NCBI GenBank assembly: GCA_028622995.1
Contig: JAJQJQ010000049.1
Coordinates: 62,001-126,000 of the forward strand
Reading direction: 5' to 3'
Length of the DNA stretch: 64,000 bases
Source of the DNA: Panagrolaimus kolymaensis
Lineage: Eukaryota > Nematoda > Chromadorea > Rhabditida > Panagrolaimidae
The translations under genes and the position numbers were made by a program. The notes under the pieces are model-generated. The model had not been told where the DNA came from, did not search any database, and saw only the letters and a program-made list of their open reading frames with translations. The number at the start of each line of letters is the position of its first letter. The first letter of the stretch is position 1. Shown here piece by piece: positions 45,633-58,700 of the stretch.

Positions 45633-46304
45633 TTGTTTTTATTTTTTTTTATCCAAAGAAAAAAGTGTAAAGTTTTTATAATGGCACACCCACGTAATAT
45701 AAAAATTTCACTGAAAGCAATTAATCTTTATTTATTTAATTTTTTTCTTCTTTTAAATTATCTAATTGCATGCATGACTTTGTGGTTTCACAAAAAAAAT
45801 CACGCAAATTTAATTTGAAGCTATTACATTTTATTGTTTTTTCTTTCATCAAAAAAACTTGTATTACTTCTTTCAAATATTTTTCCAACTCTTGTATTTT
45901 TTTCTTTTTAAACGAACTTTAAAAAAGCAACTTTTTAATTTTTTGTTACTACAAAATTGTTTTTTTCCTGCCACTAAATAATTATTAATTTTTGTTTCAT
46001 TGCGATGGCGGCGTTTTCACATCAAGTTTATAATTAACAAGTCCATGAAAAAAAAAATCCTACTACAAAATAAAACAGTTGACACAAAGAAGAAGAAAAA
46101 AGCTTACAAAGTTTATTAATTGGATTTTCAAAATGCCTGGGAAAAAATCCAACTGGCCAGCTTCCAAATAGGTAGGCGTTTAAAGTTTTCGTTTGTGTAT
46201 ATTTCCTTCGATGAATTTCTATCCAAAATGGTTTATGGATATATATGTTTAAGAATTTTATTAACTTTTTTTTGATAATACAAAAACAAAAAAACTTTAA
46301 TAAT
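45633..46304. other. Intergenic
   Basis: No gene. The 61-codon frame at 45633-45818 is mostly hydrophobic A/T codons without splice context. Confidence 0.45.
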
Positions 46305-47849
46305 TTAAAATTGTTGTGAAGTGGGTGGCTGCAAATGAAAGCTGCTAACTTTATTAAAATATTTTTGTAATATTGCTTCTCTCATTGGTTTATTTGTTGC
46401 AATTAAAAACCATACAGGTGCAAGAGTGCTTATATCAGCTAAAATATATTGAGTGCTAGCTTTAAAATTCGCAAATCTCATTGGATCAATAACATTCATA
46501 CACTGAAATAAATTTGAAATTATTAGGGAGTCTAATTAATCGTTTTTTTGTTGACAAAAAAATCACAGATACTTTAGTCAATTTTTTTTTTGACAGGCAG
46601 GCATTTTGGATATAAATATCGTACTTTTGTGGTAAGACACAAAGAATTATTTGAGTTTTTTCCAACCTTTGCCAAATTTTTTTAGAATACTATTTTTTTA
46701 TGAAACTTTTCGAAAAAAAGGAGACAAGGCAAAGGAAAATTTAGTATGGTTTTGCGAACCCCGAAAGCATACTGTATTCCTAGAAAGCATGGTAGAAAAA
46801 AAGCAGCTTTTAAAAGAAATGAAATTTAATTAATTATTCTTACCTGTTGAATGCAACTTAAAGATTCAGTTAAAAATATAAGCATACTATAAACAAACAT
46901 CATTTGATTTTGTTTATTTAAATGTTTATTTGCAACTGAAACAGAATTCCGCCATTTAATAAATCCATAAATAAAATAAAAATTCATTATTAATTCCACG
47001 ATAGAAGTAATTAAAATTTGAATAAATAAATTTCGAGCTCTATCAAACCATGGAACAAAATCAGTGATGGTTGGCCCAATAAAAACTACCCATCCTTCCA
47101 TGGGTTGATTTTTAATTCCAATGAATGGAAAATGCCAAACAAAAATCAATGGAGCAAAAACGCAAAAATAAAGGAAATATTCCAAATATCGTTTCCAAAA
47201 GCTAAAAAAAATAATGGTTCAGAAATGAGAGATATAATTTAAAAAAATTTGCATTGCGACGAAAAAGGAAATATTCAAATTTGCAAAACGAAAGACAAAA
47301 AAAATTCGAAAAATTAAGAAAAGAAACTAAATTTTTTCTTTAAAATAAAAAAAAATTGAAATGCAAAATTTTTATTTGAAAAAAATAACCAAAAACAAAA
47401 CTTTAAAAAATGAGCAAAACATTGTTTTTGTGAAAACCGTAACCAAATTTCTCCACCACAAACCTGGAATGATTATTTTTGAGAAGAAATATCGTAACTC
47501 GATTAAAAGATAAAACAAAATTATAAACTCGTAGGGCGCTAGCTGAATAACACATAACTGCATAAACTATGAGATACCATGCACTTTCGGTGGGCCATGT
47601 TTCCAAAAAAGAATTAAATAAAGGAATTCGAGTAAATCGAAAAGTAATATAATAACTTATTGCATGAATAATATTATTAATTGCTGAAAACCCAAATATC
47701 CAATAAAAAGAACCATTAAAATTTTGTTTAATCGAACTAAAAAAAATTAAATACAAAATAATTAAATATAAAATTAATGATGGAATAATATAAATAAATG
47801 CAAGTAAATGTTTTAAATCATCGAAAGTTGTTGTCATTGTCGTTGACAT
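46305..47849 (-). CDS. srg-like serpentine chemoreceptor, third member
   Basis: Exons 47849-47464, 47201-46844, 46502-46305; 313 aa. It shares the layout of the genes at 959 and 4826: FNGSFYWIFGFSAINNII at TM2, LSFNRVTIFLL at the end of TM3, WKRYLEYFLYFC into TM4, PWFDRARN before TM5, ESLSCIQQ at the end of TM6, and in the last exon ADISTLAPVWFLIATN for TM7. Splice position before the TM7 exon is conserved with those genes (after IQQ), while an additional intron splits ICL2. The protein is clearly diverged from the tandem pair, so an older duplication. Presumed chemosensory GPCR. Confidence 0.86.
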
Positions 47850-48531
47850 GATTTTTATTTTTTGGCACTGGAATTATTAATACTTTCTTCAACGTAGCCA
47901 CCGCTCAAAAAATTTTTTTTCACACTGGTTGCTTTTGAGATAAAAAATATTTCAAAAAAGCTAATATATAAAGTTTTTAGAATTAATTTATTATAAAAAA
48001 AATAAATATTTAATTTATTAGTTTCTCACAAACTTACAAATTTGCCATTTCTTATAAAATAATTAAAAAAATAGATACGAAAAAAAATTTTCAACTACAA
48101 CTACAATATATTTTTTTTCTACCTTGTGCAATTGATTAAAAAAATATTTCTTAAGCCAAAAACACCCGGCGGTTAGCCAGGTGTAAAAAGAATGAAACAA
48201 ACATCTAAGATGGGTCCCAATTTATTTTTGTAGGCTAATTATTTTCATGCCTCTTGAGTTTAAGTTATAAAAACTTTCTTTTGATACACAAGAAAAAATA
48301 ATTGATATTACTTCCTAGAATTTTTTTTAAAATAGTTAATTTTTATAATTAATTAATTGTGGAAATATTTTATTATGAGGTAAAAGAATAATAAAAGTTT
48401 GCAACAAAAAAAAAAATAAATCAAAAGAAGCGAAACAAAAACAATAAATTTCTCAAAAATAAATACTTTACAATTTTTGTTTTATTAAAGAAAAAATGGA
48501 TATTTATCGTTTTCTTTGATGCAAAAAACAG
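47850..48531. other. Intergenic
   Basis: Upstream of the srg-like gene; nothing recognised. Confidence 0.5.
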
Positions 48532-50041
48532 CTACATAGATTTATTGGGATTGTGGAGTCGATAAAATTTAGCGAGATGTTTCAAACTTTTAATGGCTTC
48601 TTTAATTGCTGAATGCCCATTTTCATTTTTATCCAAATTTTTATTAAATCTAAAATATTTTTTACTTTTCTTTTAAAAATCAATAAAAAATTTGAAAGTG
48701 ATTTTTAAAATACTTACATGCTTGGTGCAAACATAAATATTTTTCTCTGACCTCCTTCATCCTCTTGATTAGCAATTTGCTCATTTGGATCAAAATTTTT
48801 ATATAGTTTACTTACAGCCACAGACGTGCATATTTGTTTTGAAAATTTTTTTGGTTTAAATGGTGACAACTTCGGTGCTGGTTTAACAATTTGTGCTTCT
48901 TCATCATCACTGTCAAGAACGATGACTTCTGGAGTTCGTGGTTTTGGATTTAGTGAATTTCTAGCAATGGGCCTTCTTCGTCTCTGAATAGTTTTCGAGG
49001 CGCTTGGAGTAGAAGTTTCGAAAGATGAAGGAGGGATATTATTTTGGCAACTTCGTGCCACAGCTATCCGCTCACTGCTTCGTCGATCTATGTTATTTGA
49101 CATGGGAATAGGATTTCTTGAAGTTGGAAGTTCTCTCGATTTTTGATGACAAGATGAGCCAACCCCAGACGGCCCAGGAGAATTATGTTCTTGATTAATC
49201 AATGGAATATTTCTGTCTTGATTTCGACGATTTTGGTGAGGTAGATTATTGGAAGGTGAAATTTGTGGTTCATTCGATTTTTGCCGCTGAGATCCTTTTG
49301 AAGCTGCAACAGTTGCAGAAATCGATAAAATCTCTATGCTTCGTTCTCGACTTTTTCGTGTTCTTTTAGCCGCTGAATGAGGAGTTGGAATTTCACCCAT
49401 TTGTTCATTAATCGGAATTGTTGGCTCAAGGGATTCAAATACTTGTGGAAGCAATTGAGGTCCATCAACATTTGATCTCACAATTTTTTTATTCACTTTT
49501 TTCAAAGAAATTTTTTTAACAATTCTGCCAAAAGTTCCATGATTTTCTTTTTCTTCACTTCTTATTGCTCTTCTTTGTCGATGGGATCTTAATAAAAATA
49601 AAGACGAGGAAGTGGATGCAACAACATTTGTTGCTGGGGTTTGGACAAGACTTCGAGCCCTTCGCTTTCTGGATGGCCTTGTTGTTTTTGGTGGTTCATT
49701 TTCAATTTGAAATATTTGATTAATAAAGCTTGTCGTCGTCTGACTTTTGGGTTCAAGTTTTAACTAAAAGTTTTAATATAAAAAAAACAACCAACAAAAA
49801 AATTTGATTTAGATTTAGCAATGCTCTTCGAAAATTGTATTTTTTAAATAGAAAAATGCAAATTTAGTGTTCAAAATTTGCTCTTCTTTAATCAAAAAAA
49901 TTGTTTTTACTGTATATTTCCTTCTCAGCTTTTTAGAAATAAATAATAGTAAAAATTCAAAAAAAAAATTTTATTAAAATAAAGACTTACTTGTTCTTCA
50001 GAATTTTGTTGATTTGAAACATTATCAACCATAACATCCAT
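48532..50041 (-). CDS. Basic, Ser-rich nuclear-type protein with SIM-like motif
   Basis: Exons 50041-49991, 49763-48718, 48649-48532; 404 aa. No known fold. Low-complexity, Ser/Pro/Asn/Arg-rich, with several basic clusters that look like nuclear localisation signals (RPSRKRRARS, KRTRKSRER, QRRRRP). Near residue 300 there is TPEVIVLDSDDEEAQIV: four hydrophobic residues followed by a Ser/Asp/Glu cluster, the classic form of a SUMO-interacting motif. The last exon encodes a conserved-looking amphipathic helix (SAIKEAIKSLKHLAKFYR). Likely a disordered chromatin or transcription-associated protein; identity not recognised. Less A/T-biased than neighbours, which supports coding. Confidence 0.68.
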
Positions 50042-51199
50042 TTTTAAAAATTTTATCGACAAATTTTAACGAGAAAAAAAAAAATCTTGGATCTGAAATG
50101 CTAGAATGTAATAAGTTTAATGAATTTTACATATATTTTTTCTTTATTGCGCTTGATTTATTTTAACCATTTTTATTCGCGAGGGATATTATAATTTATA
50201 CATATTCTTATTAATAAATTTTTGTAAATAGCTTAGTAAAAAAAATTTAGGCGCGCAAAAAAAAAATAATGATGATGAAACACAATAAATTATTTTTGAC
50301 ATATAAATTTAGTTTCACTTTCTCTTCTCAACAAATGAAATAAAAAGTTCAGAGGACTACAAAAAAAAGAAAGAAGCAAAGATAAAAAAAAGTGTTCACT
50401 TTTTTTTATTCTTTGCCTAATCGAATGCAAGAATACACCCTTTTTTGTGGACAATAACAATACACAATAAAAGACAGGGAAAAAATGTTGTAAAGGACAA
50501 AAAAAAGAAGGAAAAAGGTTCAACGTCACCAATCAATAAAAAAGCAAAAATAAAAATATATAAAGTAAGCGCAGCCATACACACATAAAAAGGAAAAAGG
50601 TGTTTGCGCAGTTTTTAGAATTTATTACAACATCCATAAATGAATGAACCTATTTGTTTGTTGCAAAAAAAATTATGCATATGTTTGGTGTATGGCGTCC
50701 AATAAATGGGCACGGTACCTTTTTAAAAAAAAGCTTTAAAAAAGTCTCTCAAGCAAAAAGGGAAAAAAATAAACTTAAAAAAAAGTCTCTTCTGGTTTGG
50801 TTTCCTTTTTTTTTTGTTACTGCTGCTGCTTGCTCTCGGTGACGTTGTTGCCTTGCCCTTTGAAGATGCGAAAAAAGATATCAATAAAAGCCTTTTTATG
50901 GATGGGTTTCTTACAATTGGGTTTCGTTCTTTACTTTTTCTTATTGCAAAAACAAACAAAAAAATTTTCAAAGCCAAGTACTTTAAATGAAGAACAATTA
51001 GGCTAGTTCAAATACACTCCTTCCAAAATGGTGGACAAAGCTAAAGAAATGTTATTCCATGTTAAATATTGTTGTAATCAAAATGTTTTCAAACTCATAA
51101 ATTTATTAATGAACAAATAAACAAGGCAAGTGAAAATTATAAAATATAAAACATGAAAGCACAAGGAATACATAAAAAAAGTAAAGCAGATGATACAAT
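50042..51199. other. Intergenic, no gene
   Basis: Several overlapping short frames on both strands between 50290 and 51006, all in poly-A/poly-T-rich sequence; none has splice context or a domain. Confidence 0.45.
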
Positions 51200-52630
51200 T
51201 CAAGTTTTAACAATTTGATAGTAAATATTTCCAAAGACTTTGAAAGCAAAATCTTTATCAAGAGCATTGAAATTATCAATAAGTTGATTCATTCGAAAAC
51301 TAGCAACCATAAAATTCATACAGCGTTCTTGAAATTTGACATGATTCGTAATGATTGAATAATTTGCTATTTGAACTACGGTTGTAAGAGAAATGTCTTC
51401 GATCAATGAAGCTTCTATTAAGTCCTAAAAATTGTATATAAAAAATTGTACATAAGTTATAAAACAACCACTCACTTTGAAATCCAAAATACAGTATTTG
51501 TCGAAAAAGCGGAGAACATCCATCTTTTCTTCCATTTTCAAAGTTGACATTTTTCGATCGTACATAAGCTGAATAGCAAGCTCGACAGTTTCATAGGTAA
51601 AATCAATAATTTCCATCTTGTTTTTAGCAGTTTCTTTCATTCCCGAGTTGAACATAATGTCAAAGTACTTCGAGCGGGTACCAAGGACGCATTTATGAGC
51701 CTATAAAATTTGAATTTGCAAATTTAATAAAGAAAACGAGAAATGAAACTTACTTGAATACTTTTGCCATCAACAAGAATAGTAAAATCACTATAAGCCT
51801 TGGCATTCCATAATTCACCATAGCCATCACTTTTTTCCCATTTGTTATCATTCACTTTTCTTTCAACCTTCAGAGTTCCTTCATATTTGATAGAAAGCTT
51901 TCCATTCGTGATATACTTTTTTTCTGGAGCAAACAGGTTGGCAGGGGTGAAAAGCCATACTCCATATTCTTCAGATTTTTCAAATTCATGATTAAACTTA
52001 TAAGTAAAATCAGCTGATTCAATGCACATTTTGTATTCAGCTTTGATTCTCTTTTCATTTTCAAGGTTCAATTGCAAGAAAGTATATACTTTTCCACGAC
52101 GTTCTTTATTGTTTCCATTAGGATAAATTGTAAGAAAATATTGAACACCAGGAATGTTTGAAGCATTGAACAATTGAGTTGTCAAATATCCATTTTCTGA
52201 GTTTTTCAAAGCAGCTAACTTGTCTTCTTCGATTTCCCATTTAAAAGCGAAAGGACATTCAATAGTTTTCTAAAAAGCAAATAATTACTTTGAACCAGGC
52301 CTCTTCCTTCGGCCCGTCCAGCCCGGCCTGGCCCGCGGGCCGGGCCGGGCCGACTTTTGGACGGGCCAGGCCGGGCCGAGGCCGACCATTTTCTAAAAAA
52401 AGAAAAAAAATCAAAGGGAATACCAAGGCAAAAAAATAAATTGACGGGCCGGCCCGCGGCCCGGCCCGGGCCGGGCCTAAATCAAAAGGGCAGCAGGCCG
52501 GGCCGGGCCGAAATCAAGACGGGCCGGGCCGGGCCAGGCCGGCAAAACCCGGCCCGTGGAAGAGGCCTGCTTTGAACCCAATAAAAAAATAACATACGGT
52601 AGCAGCAGAAGAATTAAGAGTTGAATCCAT
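51200..52630 (-). CDS. MATH-BTB protein (cullin-3 adaptor type)
   Basis: Four minus-strand exons: 52630-52598, 52269-51754, 51700-51476, 51424-51200; 332 aa, phase 0. Exon 2 holds a MATH domain (FKWEIEEDKL ... YFLTIYPNG ... YTFLQLNLENEK) and the start of the BTB fold (YSDFTILVDGKSIQ); exon 3 the BTB core (AHKCVLGTRSKYFDIMFNSGM ... DKYCILDFK); exon 4 a short BACK-like end (ERCMNFMVASFRM ... ALDKDFAF). In C. elegans such proteins (bath family, MEL-26) bind substrates with MATH and CUL-3 with BTB for ubiquitination; this is the family role, substrate unknown. Intron 1 (52597-52270) contains a complete GC-rich MITE. The truncated copy at 32297-32757 descends from a close relative. Confidence 0.9.
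52288..52577. mobile_element. GC-rich hAT-like MITE with 8-bp target-site duplication
   Basis: 274-bp element (52296-52569) of about 65-70% GC in the core, in a genome of roughly a quarter GC. Ends are caggcctcttcc and ggaagaggcctg, perfect inverted repeats of 12 bp starting CAGG as in hAT transposons. The 8-mer ctttgaac flanks both sides (52288-52295 and 52570-52577), the hAT target-site length. The inside is built of repeats of 'gggccgggcc', 'gacgggcc' on both strands around a short A/T spacer with 'aaaaataaattgac'. It lies wholly inside intron 1 of the MATH-BTB gene. No coding capacity. Confidence 0.88.
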
Positions 52631-55600
52631 TTTTGTTGATAACGAAAGAGCTCTAAAAAGGAGTTATTTAATAAAATACTTTAATTTCAACAAAATCGCG
52701 ACCACGAGTAACACGGTGATATAGTATAACCCAAGGTTAATTATATGACAAGTAACAAACTAATAATATTATTAACGATTGTGAGGGAAAAAACTAAACA
52801 AATATCAAACAGAATCAAAAAAACTTGAAAATGACGAACGAACAAAAAAAACAAAGTTGGAGAAATATTTTTTATCGATGTTGCATCGTTTTTCTTATTG
52901 ATTCGTATAATGCCAAGATTTTGATATGCAACAAACCAAAAAAAAGAAATGAGCGACAAAAATGTGTTTGAAACCTTTTTTTATTAACTCTAGAAAATAG
53001 TTATTTTTTGCTCTTTTTGGTAAAAACACTTCCAGCAATTTCTGAATTATGATTAGTGTCTAATCCATTAGGTGAAACATTGAACAAAGAAAGGTTGAGG
53101 TGCTTGTTGCAATATTTTTTTTTTTTCAGACTTTCATTTATCTTTTTAATTTTATTGTGATTAATAAGAGTAGCTTTAAAAAAGTTATTGTCTTGGCTCC
53201 AAATGCAGAAAATTTAGCCATATTTTTAAAAACCATTTTGTAGTAAGTCTTTTATTTCCGTGAAATTATTTGCTTTTGCATTCCATAAGCTTCCTTTTTT
53301 CCTTACAAAAAATATTTTTATTTTTTACAACTTTTCTTGATGGATTTTTTTTCAAAAAATTTAATTGAAACGTTTTAGAATTGTATCTTTTTCTTTTTTA
53401 CATATTTTTTTCCAAAGAGGCTCACATTTTACTTGACAACTTTCAGTAACATCAAGATTGAAAGGCATTAGTAGCAGCCTTGGCTTGCTTTTGATGATGG
53501 TCTCATTTGACATTTTCATAGCGGCAATGAAATGAATTGGATGCGCAATGACCGAAAAATGGATACAATAATATGACTTTTTTGATTTACACCAAAAAAT
53601 TCGGTTTGAACTTTTTTATTAGTCAATGGAAAAAAATATGGATTACGAAGGTTTAAAAACGTTTTTTATTATTCGAGCATTCGTTTTTTTAACAAATTTC
53701 TTCACCTTTTCTTATTCACTTTTTTTCCGACGACGTGCTTCTTTAGGTTTAAAAACCCCTAATTATTATTATTTTTATTTCCTTTAGAAATTCAATAAAC
53801 CGCTGCTCTTCCATCCGCCAAGGTCATTTTTCCCTTTTCTTTGAGTGCCACGTTATTATTATTATTATTGGAAAAATACATATTCAAATAAAAATCAAAC
53901 CCAATTTGTTATTAAAAGGACGCGTGGCAAAGATGTCTCAAAGATATTCTTTCTTTTTTTTTTCTCTCTTTTCTTTTTTTGGTTGATTACGAATCGATTA
54001 TCTCTTTCTTTCTGATATATGTATTTTTTCTTTTTCTCCAAATGGTAAATATCAACTTCCTAATACATAATTATCTGCCTTTCTTCTCTCTCATTTTTTG
54101 AGACAAAACCAAAAAAAGATGAGTGACTTCATACAAAAAAAACTGTCAGTTACACATGCATTCTCTATTTCTCTCAATGGCGGCGTTACAGCTTTGATCA
54201 AAAAAATCTCTTTTTTTTTATATTTGTTGCGTGTATGCATGCGCGAATGTCTTCTTTTTTTGATGTTGGCAAATCATCTATCTGTCATTCTATCTTCATT
54301 TATGCTTTGTTCTTTTATTTTTACCGAACCATGGAGAATTAAGTTGAAAATGAAAACTTTTAGAAAATTAAAACTGTCAATTTTTCAAAAATTTTGATTT
54401 TTGGAAAGAATTGAAGCTCTTTGAAAGAAATTTGTTTTGTTTTTACCAAAAAGGCAGCCGATGATAGTGTTGCACTTTTTTGGATAATGAATTAATTTTG
54501 TAATTTAAAGATAGCTACTTATAAGGCGGATTTTTAAAAGACACTTTTAAAAAAGAAGATTAATCTTACAAAAATTTTTTAAAAGTATCAAAGTAAAATT
54601 TTTATTATTTTTTTCCTTTTTGATAATTTTCCAATCAATTTTGGATGATTTTTTTTATTATTATTGACCTTTTTCGTTCTCCATAATTTAGTTTTCATTT
54701 AGAATTTTTTTAAAACTTTGAAAAATTGAAGTTAGTAGAAAATTTTGTCAATATTAAAAAAGAACACTTTTTTTCCCACTAAACAAGGGCCATTATTCAC
54801 ATAAAAATAAAATTGATGAGTAACTATTTTGTTTTTCTTTTTTTTTGTCTAAATACATACATACTTTTCTCTTTTTTATTTCTGGATCATAAAACAGGTC
54901 TACTTGCCTTCCATTCTTTTTTCACTCATATTTTTCCCATCATTTTTTTTTATTTGGATGGGTCTTTAATTTTCCCATAGTTTTTCCTTTTAAAATTTTT
55001 TTTGGAGCTTCCCATTTTCTCTTCATTTTTTTTTGTGAAAACGAACGAAAAAAAAATCATATATGGAAATGGAAGGAAATGTGGCAGCAGCAGCAAGTAG
55101 CAGTGAGAGATCACGCAAAAAAATAAAATACATGGAGAAAGAAGCAACTCAACGACTTTCAAGGTCAAATCTATCCTTTTCTTTCTTCCTTTTTTTGTTG
55201 GAGAGTTTCACTTCGAATGTGTCAGATTTGGAGGAGACGCGTGTGTGTGTTTGCTTTCGTCGCCTTTTTCTTTTATTTTATTATTTTGTGTTTATAAAAT
55301 GGTTTTATATTTTTTTTTGCACAGAAATTAAACTTTCTTACTTAATTTTTTTGACAAATTAAAATCTAAAAAAAAAAATTCATTACTTAATTAATTAATT
55401 TGTCACGATCATTTCAGTTTTTTTTATTATTATCGTGTTAACTTTTTTTCTTTCTTCGCTATTTTTTTCAAAATTATTTACACACTTTTAAGGCGGGAAG
55501 AAAAAGTGTTTTTAAACTTTCCATAATCAATTAATTAATTTTATTTTATTTAATAGCAAACGATCGACCTTTTTTTTCAGCGACACTAATTTCTTTTTTA

Positions 55601-55716
55601 TTTGAACAAAAAAAGAAGGCGAGTAAACGTCGGCGATGATTTTATTATTATTGTATTAAAGAAAAAAGTTTTGTTTTATTTTATTACCCAATAAATAAAT
55701 AAAAATAAAATAAAAA
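52631..55716. other. 3-kb gene-poor interval
   Basis: No confident gene between the divergent MATH-BTB (-) and Ly6-like (+) genes. T-rich runs dominate. One unspliced minus-strand small frame stands out (53519-53361, listed separately). Short frames at 54098-54397 and 55063-55362 on the plus strand are in simple sequence and lack splice context. The last ~300 bp are presumably the promoter and 5' UTR of the Ly6-like gene. Confidence 0.45.
53361..53519 (-). CDS. Possible small ORF, 52 aa
   Basis: Minus-strand ATG at 53519 to TAA at 53361; the frame is open upstream without an ATG to about 53614, 84 codons in all. The peptide starts MKMSNETIIKSKPRLLLM and has three cysteines in a lysine-rich second half (CQVKCEPLWKKICKK). 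The codon use is much less A/T-extreme than the flanks, which is the only reason to list it. No family recognised; chance ORF or gene remnant are equally possible. Confidence 0.2.
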   Translation of the reverse strand: MKMSNETIIKSKPRLLLMPFNLDVTESCQVKCEPLWKKICKKEKDTILKRFN

Positions 55717-58700
55717 ATGCGACGATTTATTATAACCCATAATTTTATGACGATTCATTTATTATTTTTGCTTTTATTATTATTTGGTTTGTTTACAAAA
55801 AATGTTGTTAATGCCAAACAATGGACGGAAGACGATGAAAAGCGAAGGATAGCTAAGGTAAGCGACAAAAAAGAAGGATGCTTTTAATTTTAAGGGAGGT
55901 AATGTAAAGCAACTTTAATCGGTAGGTTAGGACTAAAGACATCCAAAAGCTTGGTTTTTAAAGAAATAAAAATGAGTTAATTAAAAAAATATTATTAAAA
56001 ATGCTGATTCTCGATTCGAAAGTTTTCCATTTACTTTATTTATTATTTTTTAGTTTTCACTTTAAAATGTTATGGAATTAAAAAAAAACATTTTTCCAAA
56101 CAATTTAAATTTTGAAATTTGGTAACAAAAGTTTAATTTTTTTAGATAAAAGAAGATGAATTGAGAGAATTTAAAGACCAAATGGGTTCCTCAGCTAGAT
56201 CTGGAGGTGGCGGCTTTGGTGGCTCTGAAACTATGTATGGTGATTCAGCCATGCCTCCATTGAGTGGTGGAGGATTTGATTATTCTGGAGAAGGATATCC
56301 AAGATATCGAGGAAATCAAAAATGTAAGCTTTTACAATTTTTTTCCTAAATAATTAACTAAACTAAATTTCTAAATTTTTTTAGATCCTCCACGTTCTTC
56401 ACCAACTTCGCCTTCAGCAGCCCAAATATTTACTCCGCAACCAGCTTTTATTTCTAGTCCCGTAACGAATTCATCAACAGAATTAATAAATTGGTGTTTT
56501 TATTGTACTAGTCCATTAAGAATTTTGGATTCGCCTATGCAATTAGCAATTCAAAATTTACTTGATATTCGCCGAGCTAAATTCCCCAAAGATGCTGTAA
56601 CTTCTGATTGTCATAAACCAGCTAATATTCGAACTTTACCCAAACAACAATGTAAACATAGTTATTGCCAAACTTTAGTTTTAACTGAACATGAAAGAGG
56701 TTAGTTTTTATTAAAAAATTTTTTTTAAATATAATGAATTTAATTAAATTTGTTTGGGCAAAACATGGTTTTTTTCTTTTTTTGTTGTTATTAATTTTCA
56801 TGAAGTTTAATTTATTTTTTCTTTACATTGTCTTCTTCGTTCGAAAAATAGTCATCGTAGTATCTTTTAGAGTTTCTAAAATTTAGTAAAAATCCTTCAT
56901 TTAATGGAAAAATATATCTCTATTTCTTTAAGCATAAATACAACTTGTTTCTAATTTTGCAACTATGTTTGAAATAACTAAAAATTAACCAAAAAAAAAA
57001 ATTGGATTTTAAATATTCAAATTAAAAAAAAAAGCTATAAAAAAGCATCAAAAAAAATGAAATTAAACTTTTCTTTGGCTTTTTTTTGAGCAGAAAAAAT
57101 ATTTTTTTTACATTGTTTCTGCTTCGAAGTGCGATGATTGATGTTGCAGCAGGCAACGACGCTGCTTTGTTTGTTGTAAAAAAAACATTTTATTATTTTT
57201 TCGCTCTTTGATTCATTTTTTATTTTTCTAATATCCTTGAAAAAAAGTTTTCATAGACAAAAATGAAAATCCATTCTTTTTTTTAACCATCTAAAATTTT
57301 TAATCGAAGCAGCCAAGCACGAACAACGTTATTTTCTTTAACAATTTCTCACGATTAAATTCCATGATTGATGAAAATTTAATATGATAGTAGCGAGCAG
57401 GGTTCGAAAATGTTATAAATGCATGCATAGACAAAATATATTTTTTAGTGATATTTCTTTTTATTAATTAACAAAAAATTTCATAAACTTTTATCTTTTT
57501 CTTTTTGTTAATTTTTTTTTATTCACAAATACAATTTTTGGAAAAGAGAGATCGATTCTAAAATATTCAAACAAAAAAAATGTTTTAAATGCAGTCAAAA
57601 AACGCTGCAGCTTTCTTCAAAAAAGAAAGATATCAGAGAAAAATGAAATTTCTGTGATTTTTTAAGCATACTTTTTTTCCTTTTCAATTTGTAAGAAAAA
57701 AAATAAAATTTCGAGAAAAAGTGTTATTTTTTTTGTTGTTGTTGACTGATTCATTTATTTTTTGCTTAAAGAAAAAACTTTTTTGCTTCCTACCTTTAAT
57801 TTTCAATAGGGTGTTATTTTCCCTTTAGTGTACACGCCAATGGAAAAAAATGTCTCGGATTGCATCTGCGCCTCTTTAATAATAAATTTGTTAGCATTTA
57901 AAAATTTTCAAATGAATTTCTTTAAAAAAAGAAAGGCTTCACATTTTTTTTATGAACTTTAAATTGAAAATCTTAATTTTTATTCAATTTGCGATTTGAA
58001 AAAGATTTCTGAACGTAAGAAATTGTGTTTTTCGTCAAAGTGTCATTCTTTCCTTGTTTCCATTTATTTTAAGCTATCGTGGGTTTTTTTTACAACTGCA
58101 GTTATGATTTATAAGTTTTTGTCCTTATCACAACAATCAAGAAAGGTAGCAAGCCAAAAAAATAATTTACACATATTTAAAATTTACTTTTTTCCCGTTT
58201 ATTAGTTTATTTAAAAACACGTACATAGAATTCAATTTCGACTAAAATAAAAATAAAAAATTGGGATTTTAAAATATTCAAAAAAAAAATGTTTTAATAT
58301 AAAATAAAAAATGCTGTATTTTTTTTAAAATTGTTAACAAAAAAATAAGTTTTCGTGATTGTTAAAGCATATTTTTTATTATGTTTTAGAAGAAGAAAAA
58401 GCAAAGAAATAAAAAAGGGTGTTATTTTTTTGTTGGTTGATTCATTTTTTTTTCTCGGCTTTTTTCCTAAAAACAAAATTTTTTTATTTCGATTGCACAA
58501 TTTATTTCTGATATTTTTTTAAACAACGTGATAAAATTTTTGGATTATAGCTTTAATATTTTATATTTTACGATTGCCTAAATAAAAGACTTTCCATTTT
58601 TATTAAGCTTTTTTTGCTTCAATCACAAAGTGTTAAAATTTTATTTTTTGTGTGTTTGAAAAATAAATTCCATTTTCTTTTAATCGAATCCAAAATTTTG

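Noticed and set aside
50290..51006. Several overlapping ORFs on both strands as genes
   Set aside because: Mutually overlapping frames in simple T/A-rich sequence without domain, splice sites or paralogue.
52357..52575. 72-codon Gly/Pro/Arg-rich ORF
   Set aside because: It is the GC-rich MITE read in frame; ends coincide with the element, no start context.
54098..55362. Two plus-strand ~99-codon frames (54098-54397, 55063-55362)
   Set aside because: Hydrophobic Phe/Leu/Ser codons from poly-T tracts; no signal-peptide cleavage plus domain, no splice continuity, no second copy.
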